From F1-120-MAGs118 sp013360535 (lineage in GTDB: Bacteria; Planctomycetota; UBA1135; GCA-002686595): a DNA stretch of 64,000 nucleotides. The stretch is from the NCBI GenBank assembly GCA_026647215.1, contig JAPKHC010000021.1, positions 153,758 through 217,757 of the forward strand, in the 5' to 3' direction. Below are positions 15,568-24,826 of the stretch, one piece after another. A program made the translations under genes and the position numbers. Under the pieces are notes generated by a model. It ran no database searches and was not told the DNA's origin. It saw only the letters and a list, made by a program, of their open reading frames with translations. Positions within the stretch are counted from its first letter, which is position 1; every line of letters begins with the position of its first letter.

Positions 15568-17472
15568 TCAGTCGCGCAGCGGCGGCGGCGGCGTGAGGCC
15601 GGTGACGGTGCCCTTCTCGATGCCTTCGCGCAGCGAGGCGAGCGCGCGCGCGGCCATCGCGGACTTCAGGTAGAAGTACTCGACGATCTCGCGGTGCTTG
15701 GGCTCGTTGAGGTCGAGCGGCTTGGTGTAGGGCGTCTTGCCGGTGATGCGCGCGATGTAGTAGCCCTTGGGGCCGCGGTACGGGCCGTCGATCGAGCCCA
15801 TCTTCTGGTCGAAGAAGATCGTGTCGGTGACGGTGGGCCCGAACAGGAACGCGCGGTAGTCGTTGTCGCCGATGTAGCTCTGCAGCTGGTTGCGCGTCTG
15901 CGGCTGGTCGCCGAACGTGCCCTTGAAGTAGAAGTTCTGCATCGGCTTGTTGCCGGTGTCCGGCATCGGCGGGTCCCAGAACTCGCTGTAGAGCTCGAGC
16001 GTCGGCTTCCACTCGGCGCCCTTGTCGAGGTCGGACTTGATCGCGAGCGCCCGCTCGCGCGCGTCGGCGAAACCTTCCGGCTTCCAGCGCACGTTCACGA
16101 AGTCGTAGGCCGAGACGAGGATCACGTTGACCGAGAGCTTCGAGGCGCCCGCGATCTGGTTGATCATCGGGAGCAGCGGCTGCAGCAGGTCGTCGTTCTT
16201 GAGCTCTTCCGCGATCAGGCGCTTGTAGCCCTCCTGCACGCGCATGTACTGGCCGAAGGCCCACAGCGACGGGAAGCCGAGCACCTGGCTCGACAACATC
16301 TCGTGCTGGTTGAGGTACTGCGTGTAGCTCGGCTTGCCCAAGCGCGCGGTCGTCGGCCACCACTCGCGGAACTCGGCCTGCGTGATCAGCTTGCCCTTCT
16401 GCCCCAGCTCGTGCTCGATCAGCGCGAGGTGCGCGAGGAAGCGCTTGGCCTCGTCGACCTGGTCGGGCGTCACCGTCGGCGCGATGCGGTTCCAGATCGT
16501 GTCCATCAGGATCGGCTGGCCTTCGACGAGTGCGAAGACCTTGTTGGCGCGCTCGAGAGCGCTCGCCGCATCCTTGGGGCTGTCGGCCGAAGCCGGCGGC
16601 AGGTTGGCCGCGATCGCGTCGGGATCGAGGTGCACGATCGCCCAGTCGTTGAGCGTCTGCAGGATCGTGCCGCGCACGGCCTCGACGGCGATCGGGTCGT
16701 CGGCGGGAATGTCGCCGCGGCCGACGGCCTTGAGCGCCGCCAGCGCGGCCTGGCTCTCGGGCCGGTACATCACCTCGACCAGCGTGATGGTGTCCTTGGG
16801 GTCGAGCTGCTCGACCGCCGCGACCACGGCGCCATGGCCGTTCTCCGAGAGGAACGTCTTCTCGGTCTCGAACAGGCGCTTGCAGCGGGCCGAGTAGCTG
16901 ACCTTCTCGTCGTCGAGCCACTGCTCGCCGAGCTGCTCGGTGATGATCGCCTTGGTGATCTCGGGCCACTCGACGGGGTTCTCGGGCCGGAACACCTTGT
17001 CGAAGCGCATCGTGTGGCGCAGCCGCAACTTGAAGAGCTCGAGCGAGCCCTCGGCGCGGCCGACCTCGAGCGCGAAGTCGAGCGTCGGGTAGCGCAGGAA
17101 GAAGTCGTCCTTCTCGCGCTTGAGCCGCGCCTCGAGCTCGGTGTCGCTGACCTCGAACTTCGCGAGGTCCTCCTCGCTCGCCCCGTCCTTGCGGCGGCGC
17201 TCGAGCTCGCCGTCGACCATGATCGCGAACTTGAACGTGTCGAAGTCGCGGCCGCCGACCGAGGCGCACAGGAAGCGCTTGAGCTCGTCGTCGGTGATGC
17301 GTCGGCCGTGGACGACCACCGGCTCGCCGAAGATCGAGGCCTGGGACGCGGCGGTGGCCTGGACCGCGGGGGCCGAGGCCGGAGCCGAGGCCGGAGCCGC
17401 GGTCGGCGTGGCGCAGGCGGCCGCGGACAGCGGGGAGACGGCGAGAAGGAGGAGCGCGAAGTGCGAGAGCAT
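15568..17472 (-). CDS. Secreted SurA/PpiC-like chaperone or peptidyl-prolyl isomerase (tentative)
   Basis: A 634-aa exported protein with a signal of about 18 residues followed by an Ala/Pro-rich linker (TAAPASAPASAPAVQ). The body is mostly helical and contains two blocks reminiscent of SurA N-terminal chaperone regions (ITDDELKRFLCASVGG; ILMDTIWNRIAPTVTPDQV), plus a C-terminal stretch with the character of a parvulin core (SIDGPYRGPKGYYIARITGK). That assignment rests on pattern memory only. It would act on envelope proteins outside the cytoplasm. It is flanked by the terminator at 15504 and a 240-base gap before the next operon. Confidence 0.65.
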   Translation of the reverse strand: MLSHFALLLLAVSPLSAAACATPTAAPASAPASAPAVQATAASQASIFGEPVVVHGRRITDDELKRFLCASVGGRDFDTFKFAIMVDGELERRRKDGASEEDLAKFEVSDTELEARLKREKDDFFLRYPTLDFALEVGRAEGSLELFKLRLRHTMRFDKVFRPENPVEWPEITKAIITEQLGEQWLDDEKVSYSARCKRLFETEKTFLSENGHGAVVAAVEQLDPKDTITLVEVMYRPESQAALAALKAVGRGDIPADDPIAVEAVRGTILQTLNDWAIVHLDPDAIAANLPPASADSPKDAASALERANKVFALVEGQPILMDTIWNRIAPTVTPDQVDEAKRFLAHLALIEHELGQKGKLITQAEFREWWPTTARLGKPSYTQYLNQHEMLSSQVLGFPSLWAFGQYMRVQEGYKRLIAEELKNDDLLQPLLPMINQIAGASKLSVNVILVSAYDFVNVRWKPEGFADARERALAIKSDLDKGAEWKPTLELYSEFWDPPMPDTGNKPMQNFYFKGTFGDQPQTRNQLQSYIGDNDYRAFLFGPTVTDTIFFDQKMGSIDGPYRGPKGYYIARITGKTPYTKPLDLNEPKHREIVEYFYLKSAMAARALASLREGIEKGTVTGLTPPPPLRD

Positions 17473-17712
17473 GAGGTGGGCGTCGGAGGGGGTTCGGGCA
17501 GGCGGGCCGGGGGTCGGCCGGGACCTTGGACGGCCGCAGCCGCCCGGAGGGTCCGGTTACGGCCAGCGGGGGCAGAAGGTTAACGCGCGGGCGAGGAAAT
17601 GCTCGCCGGGGACCCAAGGTCGGGCCCTCGGGGGCCTTCGGGGCAGGGCAAGAAGGGTCGGACGGCCCCCGCAGCTTGGGGCTGGGCCGGGGCCGGGCCT
17701 AATCTAGGGGCC

Positions 17713-18408
17713 ATGGAACCGCACTACGCTCCGCGGACGATCGCTTTCCAGAGCGAGATCCTCCACCCGCTGGTCGAAGCCGACCCCGCCCGCCTCCAGC
17801 GCCTCCACAACCACCTGTTCGAAGCGGGCCACCCGCCCTACTCGGACTTCTCGGTGCTGCAGGACGGCGTCCTGTTCTCCAACCCCGCCTCGCGGCCGGG
17901 CGCGATCAGCTCCGTGGCGATCTCGGGCGAGCGCCTGCTGTTCCGCGAGGAGCTGACGGCGATGACCGTCGACGAGTTCGCCGCGCGCGTGCGCCGCATG
18001 AGCGAGCAGGTCTGCGAGCTGCTCGGCATCCAGGTGCTCACCGCCCATCAGGTCACGCTGCGCACGCTCGCCAACCCGCGCCACTTCACCGACTCGCGCG
18101 ACTTCATCAAGTCCGGCATGTTCGGCTTCAGCGACGAGACCGACGACTTCGGCCGCGAGCCGCAGCTGCTCGGCCTGCGCCTGGTGTTCCCGCCGAGCGA
18201 GGGCGAGCCCAACGCGCACGCCCTGCGCATCGAGTCGTTCCACAACGATCCGCGCTCGGTTTTCCTCGAGAATCAGGCCTCGTTCCCGCCGCTGCTCACC
18301 GCGCGCGGGCTCGCCGGCCTCGAGCGCAACGTGATGGAGGCCTACGAGTTCCTGCTCGAGCGCGGCCTGAGCTTCGTCAGCCGTTTCGACGTCCGGCTCG
18401 AGGCCTGA
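17713..18408 (+). CDS. Conserved hypothetical protein, first gene of a four-gene operon
   Basis: A 231-aa soluble protein with no signal peptide. The start at 17713 was chosen because the frame upstream is low-complexity. The mix of strands and helices (FQSEILHPLVEADPARLQRL, LLGLRLVFPPSEGEPNAH, LRIESFHNDPRSVFLENQ) looks like a single alpha/beta domain. I do not recognise the family. It is followed six bases later by a lipoprotein gene, so the two are probably co-transcribed. Confidence 0.75.
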   Translation: MEPHYAPRTIAFQSEILHPLVEADPARLQRLHNHLFEAGHPPYSDFSVLQDGVLFSNPASRPGAISSVAISGERLLFREELTAMTVDEFAARVRRMSEQVCELLGIQVLTAHQVTLRTLANPRHFTDSRDFIKSGMFGFSDETDDFGREPQLLGLRLVFPPSEGEPNAHALRIESFHNDPRSVFLENQASFPPLLTARGLAGLERNVMEAYEFLLERGLSFVSRFDVRLEA

Positions 18409-18413
18409 GTCCG

Positions 18414-19118
18414 ATGCGTCGACCGTTTCCCGGCGCCTGCGTCGCCGTCGTCCTCGCGTTCGCCCTCGGCGCCTGCGAGGACGACGCACCCGCCACGCCC
18501 CAGACGGCCCCCGCTCCGCAGTTCGGCGCCGGAGTCGTGCTCGCCGTCGACGCCACGCCGATCGAGGCCGACGAGGTCGACCGCGTCACCGTGTACGTCG
18601 AGCGCATCGACCCCGCCGCCGCCCCCGCCCACCTGCGGCGCCTCGCGCTCACCAACGTCGTGCTCCCGCGCACCGTCGCGCGCGTGATGGCGCCCGAGGC
18701 GTGGGCCAAGGCCAAGTCGGAGGCGCTCGCCCTGCGGCAGCAGCTCGCCTCCGGCACGTTCGCCGGCCCCGTGGCGCCGGACGGGACCGTCGGCGAGGTG
18801 GTCGAGGGCGGCTGGGGAGAGCTTGGGATCGAGTCCTGGGGCGTCGCCATGGACCTCGCCAAGGGCGAGTGGAGCGACGTGGTCGAGGAAGTGGGCCTGT
18901 TCGTCGTCCTGCGTCGCCTCGAGCGCCACGACGGGCCGGTCCCGCTGGCCACGCGGCTCAAGGTCGAGGCCTTCCGCTTCCCGTGGCTCCCGCTGGAAAC
19001 CCTCAAAGGCGACGTCGATGCCGCGTACGATTCGCACCGGCTCGTTGTCGTCGACCCGGCCTGGGCCGACTACGTACCGAGCGTGACCCAGCACCGCATG
19101 AAGGGGAAGAAACCTTGA
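18414..19118 (+). CDS. Lipoprotein with parvulin-like character
   Basis: A 234-aa lipoprotein: signal CVAVVLAFALGAC with lipobox LGAC, Cys at about residue 21. The body has features of a PpiC-type rotamase module (AKAKSEALALRQQLASG, then WGELGIESWGVAMDLAKGEW, then VVLRRLERHDG), with the core Gly-rich turn and the late beta strand preserved but several usual residues absent. It may be a degenerate isomerase. Its TGA overlaps the TTG start of the next gene. Confidence 0.7.
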   Translation: MRRPFPGACVAVVLAFALGACEDDAPATPQTAPAPQFGAGVVLAVDATPIEADEVDRVTVYVERIDPAAAPAHLRRLALTNVVLPRTVARVMAPEAWAKAKSEALALRQQLASGTFAGPVAPDGTVGEVVEGGWGELGIESWGVAMDLAKGEWSDVVEEVGLFVVLRRLERHDGPVPLATRLKVEAFRFPWLPLETLKGDVDAAYDSHRLVVVDPAWADYVPSVTQHRMKGKKP

Positions 19119-20083
19119 AGCCGCTCCGCCGCGCCTTGAGATCGAGCGCCCTCGCGTCCTGCCTCGTCGCCGTGGTGGCGCTGAGCGCGTCCGCCTTCGC
19201 CACCGCCACGCAAGCCGGCGGCGATCCGCTCTTCAAGGGCAAGCAGACCGACGGCAAGCGCGAACCCACGGCCCCCGTCGAGCGCCTCGCGGCCTGGCCC
19301 GAGATCCCCGCCGACCGCGCGGCGACCGTCAAGACCGACATCGAGCGCCTGCGCAAGGCCGGCACGCCGGAGATGGCGGAGCAGGCCGAGACCGCGCTGG
19401 TCGCGGCCGGCGCGATGGTCGCGCCGGGGTTGATCGTGGCGATGGGCAAGGAGCGCATGGACGACGCGCGCCTGCGCCTCGAGGCAGTGCTCGATCAGGT
19501 CACCGGAGCCGCGCACACGCGCCTGCTCGCGCCCAGTTTCGCCGACAAGTCGCGCGAGGTGCGCACGTGGGCGCTCGCGCGCTGTGCGGCGTTCCCCGAC
19601 CCCGGCGTCGTCGCCGAGGCCGAGGCCGCCTTCGCGAAGGCGAGCGCGGCGCACGCCAAGGACCCCAAGGCCGAGGGCAGCGAGGCGGAAGTGTTCGCGG
19701 CGGCGCTGTGCGCGACGTCGGCGGGCTCGCACAAGGCGCTCGAGACGCTCGGCAAGGTCGCGGTCGAGCAGTGGGGCAAGCGTGGCGTTTCGATGCGGTT
19801 GGCGCTCGAAGCCGTGCGCGACGCGGAGTCGACGAAGTTCGCGACCACGCTGCTCGCCGAGGCCGACCGCAAGAAGAAGGTCGCGGGCCTCAACCTGCTC
19901 GCGGGTTGCGGGACGAAGGACGCGATCGCCGCGGTGAAGCCCTACCTCGACAACACCGACAACTCGATCCGCATCGCCGCGATCAACGCCATGCGCGGCA
20001 TCGTCGACAACGACCTGCCGATCGCGAACCTGCCGGTGTTCGAGGCGATCGAGCTCGCGAAGAAGTGGAAGGAGCGCGGCTAG
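19115..20083 (+). CDS. Secreted HEAT-repeat-like protein
   Basis: A 322-aa protein whose best start is TTG 19115: it overlaps the upstream stop as TTGA, has AAGGGGAAG a few bases before it, and opens a signal peptide (LASCLVAVVALSASAFA). The body is alpha-helical with repeats of HEAT/PBS-lyase type (AGAMVAPGLIVAMGKERMDD; DAIAAVKPYLDNTDNSIRIA). Such proteins serve as scaffolds outside the cytoplasm; no catalytic motif is seen. Confidence 0.8.
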   Translation: MKPLRRALRSSALASCLVAVVALSASAFATATQAGGDPLFKGKQTDGKREPTAPVERLAAWPEIPADRAATVKTDIERLRKAGTPEMAEQAETALVAAGAMVAPGLIVAMGKERMDDARLRLEAVLDQVTGAAHTRLLAPSFADKSREVRTWALARCAAFPDPGVVAEAEAAFAKASAAHAKDPKAEGSEAEVFAAALCATSAGSHKALETLGKVAVEQWGKRGVSMRLALEAVRDAESTKFATTLLAEADRKKKVAGLNLLAGCGTKDAIAAVKPYLDNTDNSIRIAAINAMRGIVDNDLPIANLPVFEAIELAKKWKERG

Positions 20084-20103
20084 GCCGCGCGGGAACTCGC
20101 CGG

Positions 20104-21318
20104 ATGAACCTGCTGCGCACTCTCGTCGCCGCGACGCTCGCGTTGCTCGCGCTCCCGCTCCTCGCGCCCGAGGCCTCGGCCCAGCGCAAGAACGACCCGA
20201 CGCTCTGCCCGTGGTGCAAGGGCGAGCCTGAGACGATGAAGAAGGCCGGGATCGTGTCCCACGGCGGCTTCGCCTTCGGCAAGGAGGAGAAGACGCTCAA
20301 GGTCGACGCGGTGCTGGGTACTTGTGACATCAAGTGGATCGAGACCAAGCACTTCGAGATCGGCTTCGCGATCGGGCCGCAGAAGGTCAAGCAGGAGGAG
20401 AAGGAGAAGATCCGCGGCGAGCTCACCAAGCTGCAGGCCGTGCTCCCCTCCGTCGATCCGAAGATCAAGATCCTCGACCCGTGGCTGCGCGCGCACCTGT
20501 TCGCGCAGCGCTGCGAGGAGATCTATGCGCGCCTGAGCGAGATCTTCGGCGTCAAGGACGCCGACTTCCCGCAGCCCAACTACGTGTTCGACGGCACGAC
20601 GCCGTACATGGGCACCGGCCCGCACCTGGGGCAGAGCGGCAAGTACGAGGTGCTGATCCTGCCGGCCGAAGCGAACCTGCAGCAGTACCTGCAGAACCAG
20701 TTCGGCCTGCTGACGAAACGGACCCAGCGCTGGAGCAACCACGTGGCGGACACGCTCTCGGTCACGATCCACTGCACGGACGAGGGCCTGCGCGAGGACG
20801 AGGGGCTGCACGGGCACCTCGGGTTCAACCTCGCGATCAACCTGTTCGACGGCTTCAAGCACTACAGCTACGACACGCCGATCTGGATCCGCGAGGGGCT
20901 CGCGCACATGGTCGAGCGCGAGATCGGGCCGCGCTTCAACTCCTTCGACTCCGCGGAAGGCGGCATCGCACAGATGACCCGCAAGCAGAAGTGGGAGCCG
21001 GAGGTGCGCAAGCTCGTCGGCAGCGGCAAGGTGCCGCGCATGGCCGAGCTGATGAGCATGAAGGAGTTCTCGGACCTGACGCTCGACCGGCACTTCGCGA
21101 CGTGGTCGATGGTCGAGTACCTCGTGAAGCAGAAGCCGGCGGAGTTCGCCAAGTTCTGCGGCGGCCTCAAGGCGCGCCTCAACGACCAGAACATCCCCGA
21201 CGGCTCGAACATGCCCGAGGTGCACCGCGAGCTGTTCAAGACGCACCTGGGGATGACCTACGCCGACTTCGACCGCGTGTGGGCTGAGTGGGTGCTCGCC
21301 ACCTACGGCGCCCAGTAG
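20104..21318 (+). CDS. Secreted gluzincin-like protein with a degenerate zinc motif
   Basis: A 404-aa exported protein (signal RTLVAATLALLALPLLAPEASA). A CPWCKG knuckle follows the signal. The later region resembles peptidase-MA/DUF1570-type gluzincins: the IWIREGLAHMVERE block matches the usual second zinc-site segment (WLxEGLAEY). However, the place where HExxH is expected reads HGHLGFNLAINL, so the catalytic Glu and second His seem to be missing. It is probably a non-enzymatic relative, a judgement made by eye. Last gene of the operon beginning at 17713. Confidence 0.7.
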   Translation: MNLLRTLVAATLALLALPLLAPEASAQRKNDPTLCPWCKGEPETMKKAGIVSHGGFAFGKEEKTLKVDAVLGTCDIKWIETKHFEIGFAIGPQKVKQEEKEKIRGELTKLQAVLPSVDPKIKILDPWLRAHLFAQRCEEIYARLSEIFGVKDADFPQPNYVFDGTTPYMGTGPHLGQSGKYEVLILPAEANLQQYLQNQFGLLTKRTQRWSNHVADTLSVTIHCTDEGLREDEGLHGHLGFNLAINLFDGFKHYSYDTPIWIREGLAHMVEREIGPRFNSFDSAEGGIAQMTRKQKWEPEVRKLVGSGKVPRMAELMSMKEFSDLTLDRHFATWSMVEYLVKQKPAEFAKFCGGLKARLNDQNIPDGSNMPEVHRELFKTHLGMTYADFDRVWAEWVLATYGAQ

Positions 21319-21494
21319 ACGTCGCGGAAGGCGGATCGGCCGACGCCGAAGCCTGCGACCGGGAAGAAACGTCCGCCGGTCGAGCGCGGACCCAAGCCGA
21401 TAAGGCCCCGGGCCTCTCCATCGGGCATACTATTCCGTGCCCGTGAGGTTGGTGGGTCCGCACCGCCGACCGCCCCCGCCCAACGCCCCGCACC

Positions 21495-23063
21495 ATGATC
21501 CAGCGTCGTCGCAAGGTCGTCCTGTTCCTCCCCCACCGGGCCGATCCGACCCGGGGTGAGGTGTTCAGCGCGGACCTGCTGCCGCTCGAGCTGCTTCAGA
21601 TCGCGATCGGTCCCGTCGCCGCCGGCCACGAGGTGATCCTGATCGACGCGATGATCGAGCCGAAGTACCTGGAGAAGGTGCTCGAAGCCTGCGACGGCGC
21701 GTTGTGCTTCGCGAGCTCCTGCATCCTCGGATACCAGGTCTACGACGGCTACGTCGTCGCCAAGGCGGTCCGCGAGCGCTACCCCAACCTCCCGATCATC
21801 TGGGGCGGCTGGTTCCCGAGCGTGATCCCCGAGCTGTACTTCGAGCACGGCATCGCGGACGCCGTCGGCATCGGGCAAGGCGAGCTGACCTTCGACGAGG
21901 TCGTCAAGGCGCTCGACTGCGGCGAGCCGCTCGACAGCGTGCCCGGCCTCGCGCTCTGGCGCGACGGCAAGCTCAAGTACACCGACCACCGCGAGGTCGT
22001 CGGCTTCGACAAGTTTGGGGCTGTGCCGTGGCACCTGCTCGAGTACGAGCGCTACGCCGAGCTCCAGACCAAGCCCACGCGCATGAAGGTGCGCCACCGC
22101 TTCCCGCTGCCGGGCAAGTGGACGCCCGACAACCCGCCGCGCGCCTTCAGCCACTTCTCGAGCTTCGGTTGCCCCGAACCGTGCACGTTCTGCTGCTCGC
22201 CGCTCGTCACCGGCAAGCGCTACAAGGCCATCCCCGGCGAGGCCCTCGCCGAGGAGATCGCCGAGCTGCAGCAGCGCTTCAAGTTCGACGTGCTGCGCTT
22301 CCAGGACGCCAACTGGGGCGTCGCCGAAAAACGCACCAAGGCCTTCTGCGAGAAGCTGATCGAGCTCAACGTGCCGATCCACTGGAACGGCACGATCGAG
22401 ATCGAGACCATCGCCCGCTACAAGCAGGAGACGCTCGACCTCTTGCGCGACTCGCACTGCCACCTGCTCTGGCTCGGCGCCGAGACCGGCACCGCGCAGA
22501 TGCAGGAGCGCATCAAGAAGGAGATCAAGCTCTCCAACATTCCCTACGCGATCGGCGAGCTCTACCGCCGCGGCATCACGCCCGGCACCTTCTGGATCAT
22601 CGGCTATCCCGGCGAGACCCCGGAATCGATGCGCGAGACCCTGCGCGTCGCCGCCGGCGTCAAGTACCTCTTCCCCACCGCGGGTTCCGAGGTCTACCCC
22701 TTCCGCCCGATCCCCGGCACCGAGGACTTCGCCACCGCCGTCAAGAACGGCTACGTGCCGCCGAAGGACTTCCACGAGTGGGGCAAGTGCTTCGAGTACA
22801 AGTACAACTCGCACAACACGCCGCTGCCCGACGACGTACGCGAGACCTGGCGCCTCTACAACAACACCAGCGCCATCTACGACCGCAAGATCCACGAAGG
22901 CCCCAAGTGGATGCGCGAGACCCTCGCCGCCGTCGCCGGCTGGCGCCTCAAGAAGCACCGCTACGGCTTCCCGCTCGAGCAAAAGCTCTTCGACATCTAC
23001 GTCAAGGCCACCGGCCAGCTCGACCCCGGCGCCAAGGACTACGTCCCGGCCGTCGACGCGTGA
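21495..23063 (+). CDS. B12-binding-domain-type radical SAM protein
   Basis: A 522-aa cytoplasmic enzyme. Residues about 8-150 form a Rossmann-like cobalamin-binding fold (LLQIAIGPVAAGHEVILIDA, IIWGGWFPSVIPE), lacking the DxHxxG motif. The radical SAM core follows, with the cluster ligands Cys226, Cys230 and Cys233 (CPEPCTFC), and the usual features of class-B enzymes (HLLWLGAETGTAQMQERI, RGITPGTFWIIGYPGETPES). Such enzymes include methyltransferases, hopanoid or bacteriochlorophyll modifiers and ring-forming enzymes; substrate unknown. It sits alone, with no obvious partner genes. Confidence 0.92.
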   Translation: MIQRRRKVVLFLPHRADPTRGEVFSADLLPLELLQIAIGPVAAGHEVILIDAMIEPKYLEKVLEACDGALCFASSCILGYQVYDGYVVAKAVRERYPNLPIIWGGWFPSVIPELYFEHGIADAVGIGQGELTFDEVVKALDCGEPLDSVPGLALWRDGKLKYTDHREVVGFDKFGAVPWHLLEYERYAELQTKPTRMKVRHRFPLPGKWTPDNPPRAFSHFSSFGCPEPCTFCCSPLVTGKRYKAIPGEALAEEIAELQQRFKFDVLRFQDANWGVAEKRTKAFCEKLIELNVPIHWNGTIEIETIARYKQETLDLLRDSHCHLLWLGAETGTAQMQERIKKEIKLSNIPYAIGELYRRGITPGTFWIIGYPGETPESMRETLRVAAGVKYLFPTAGSEVYPFRPIPGTEDFATAVKNGYVPPKDFHEWGKCFEYKYNSHNTPLPDDVRETWRLYNNTSAIYDRKIHEGPKWMRETLAAVAGWRLKKHRYGFPLEQKLFDIYVKATGQLDPGAKDYVPAVDA

Positions 23064-23126
23064 GTCCCGGGCGGGGTCCCGCAGCCCGGTCCTCCAGCCC
23101 GTGCCGGGCACGGGTACCATGACGCC

Positions 23127-23351
23127 ATGGACTACGCGCAGATCATCACGATCGAACCGGGGAAGCGAAGTGGCAAGCCGTGCATCCGCGGGCTGCGAAT
23201 CACGGTCTACGACGTGCTCGAGTACCTCGCGGCCGGCATGAGCGAGGACCAGATCCTCTCCGACTTCCCCGAGCTGCAACGAGAAGAGATCCGCGCCTGC
23301 CTGCACTTCGCCGCTGACCGCGAGCGGCGCCTGATGGGCCGCACGGCGTGA
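23127..23351 (+). CDS. DUF433 antitoxin
   Basis: A 74-aa protein of the DUF433 family, the usual antitoxin of type II pairs with DUF5615/PIN-like toxins. Family signatures are present: IITIEPGKRSGKPCIRGLRI, then YDVLEYLAAGMSEDQILSDF, then EIRACLHFAADRE, which is a winged or ribbon-type DNA-binding fold. The start at 23127 fits family length. It overlaps the toxin start by 4 bases (GTGA). Confidence 0.92.
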   Translation: MDYAQIITIEPGKRSGKPCIRGLRITVYDVLEYLAAGMSEDQILSDFPELQREEIRACLHFAADRERRLMGRTA

Positions 23352-23681
23352 AGCTGCTCTTCGACCAGAACCTGTCGTACAAGCTGGTCGCCGAGTTCGA
23401 GCCCGAGTTTCCTGGCTCCCGGCATGTGCGGGACCTCGACCTCGCAAGTGCCGACGACGATTCGATACTGGGACTACGCCAAGGAGCACGGTTTCTGGAT
23501 CGTGTCCAAGGACTCCGACTTCCACCAGAGGAGCTTCCTGCGCGGCCACCCTCCGAAGGTGATCTGGCTGAGACTCGGCAACTGCTCCACGACGGAACTC
23601 GCCCGCACGCTGCGGGCGAACCTGAAACTCGTCGCAGAGTTCGAGCTTCACGAAATGGCCTCGTTTCTGATTCTGCCCTGA
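23348..23681 (+). pseudogene. DUF5615 (PIN-like) toxin, frameshifted
   Basis: The frame begins at GTG 23348 with MKLLFDQNLSYKLVAEF and ends the first half at ADDDSI. The expected continuation WDYAKEHGFWIVSKDSDFHQ, PPKVIWLRLGNCSTTEL, and so on to LHEMASFLILP is in the next frame and stops at 23681. A single extra C at about 23468 (TCG ATA C TGG GAC TAC) explains the shift: removing it restores one unbroken DUF5615 protein of about 110 aa. The conserved acidic residues (DQN, KDSDF) are intact on both sides. So the toxin is either inactivated, leaving an orphan antitoxin, or the extra base is a read error. Confidence 0.85.
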
Positions 23682-23755
23682 CCGTTCCCCGGCCTGCGCC
23701 CCGAGCCAAGGCCGGAGGATCCGCCGTCCCTGGCTCGCGCTAGCCTGATGCAGTC

Positions 23756-24376
23756 GTGGGCGAACCGCAGGACACGGAAAGCCTCGAGGCCCTGCTCGCG
23801 AGGGCGCGGGGTGGCGATCGCGAGGCGCGGGAGCGGCTCTTCGAGCGCATCCAGGAGCGCGTGCGCGCGATGGCGCACCGCAAGCTGGGCGAGCGCCTGA
23901 GCCGCGAGCTGGACTCGGTCGACGTGCAGCAGAGCGCGCTGCGCGAGGCGCACCGCGACCTCGAGCGGCTCACAGGCACGAGCGATGCCGAGCTGTTCGC
24001 GTGGATCGAGCGCATCGCCGACCACAAGCTCGCCAACAAGGACCGCGACGCTCGCCGGCTCAAGCGGGACGCGGGGCGCCTCGTGCGCCTCGACGCGACG
24101 GCGGCGGACGGCTCGGCGTCCGGCGAGAACGCCGCTCCCGTCCCGCTCACGAGGGACCCGTCGGTGTCCTTCGTCGCGCGCAACCGCGAGGAGCGCTTGT
24201 GGCTGTTCGCGGCACTCGACACCCTGCCGGCGCACTGGCGCGAGGTCGTCGTCCTGCGCACGGTCCACGGGCTCGACTGGCCCACGGTCGCGGAGCGCAC
24301 CGGCCAGACCGTGAAGGCCGTGCAGGGCTGCTTCGATCGCGCCCGGATCCGGCTGGCCCAGCTGCTCGGCGACTGA
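23756..24376 (+). CDS. ECF-type RNA polymerase sigma factor
   Basis: A 206-aa sigma factor starting at GTG 23756. Region 2 is represented by ARERLFERIQERVRAMAHRK, followed by DVQQSALREAHRDLERL. Region 4 has the helix-turn-helix block LDTLPAHWREVVVLRTVHG, then WPTVAERTGQTVKAVQGCFD. This short form, with the RARGGDREARERLFERI entry, is typical of planctomycete ECF proteins coupled to kinases rather than anti-sigma factors. The large kinase gene at 24944 fits that scheme. Confidence 0.9.
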   Translation: MGEPQDTESLEALLARARGGDREARERLFERIQERVRAMAHRKLGERLSRELDSVDVQQSALREAHRDLERLTGTSDAELFAWIERIADHKLANKDRDARRLKRDAGRLVRLDATAADGSASGENAAPVPLTRDPSVSFVARNREERLWLFAALDTLPAHWREVVVLRTVHGLDWPTVAERTGQTVKAVQGCFDRARIRLAQLLGD

Positions 24377-24448
24377 CCCCCGCCCGGGGCGCACCGGAAT
24401 TTCACGGATTCCGCGGGGAATCGCCGCCGCAACGGTTCCCCGGTGGGC

Positions 24449-24817
24449 ATGAAGCTCACCCACTCTCCCCGCCGCGTCCGCTCCCTGCTCCTCGCCCGGA
24501 TCGACTCCGACTCGGACCACGAGAAGCTGGAAGCGGCGCTGCGCATCGGTCTTCCCCGCTCCGCCAAGTCCGCACCCGAGCGCCGCGACCCGCCTCCGGA
24601 AACGGGTGGCACGGTCGGCTCGCTGCCCCGCCGCCCGCACGGCCCGTCGAGGCCGGACCTCCGCGCCGAGGTGGCGCCGACCCTCGAGCTCCTGCTCGGC
24701 TACGTCGGCTCCCACGCTCCTGTCCGCCGCGCCGAGTTCGGTCGCCGCTGGGCCCTGCGCGCGGGCAGCGCGATCGGCTGCGGCCGGCGCGCTCCCGCTC
24801 CGCTGCGCTACCTCTGA
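24449..24817 (+). CDS. Possible small Arg-rich protein (uncertain gene)
   Basis: A 122-aa frame from ATG 24449 in the gap between the sigma factor and kinase genes. The middle is Arg/Pro-rich with little structure. Two points favour a real gene: it fills the gap on the same strand, and a strong hairpin terminator begins 10 bases after its stop. Against: no recognisable motif, and GC-rich DNA gives open frames by chance. Confidence 0.3.
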   Translation: MKLTHSPRRVRSLLLARIDSDSDHEKLEAALRIGLPRSAKSAPERRDPPPETGGTVGSLPRRPHGPSRPDLRAEVAPTLELLLGYVGSHAPVRRAEFGRRWALRAGSAIGCGRRAPAPLRYL

Positions 24818-24826
24818 GTCGCTCCG

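Noticed and set aside
17473..17712. tRNA or small RNA gene in a 240-base gap.
   Set aside because: No cloverleaf-like set of stems or GTTC-type T-loop could be found; only GC-rich sequence.
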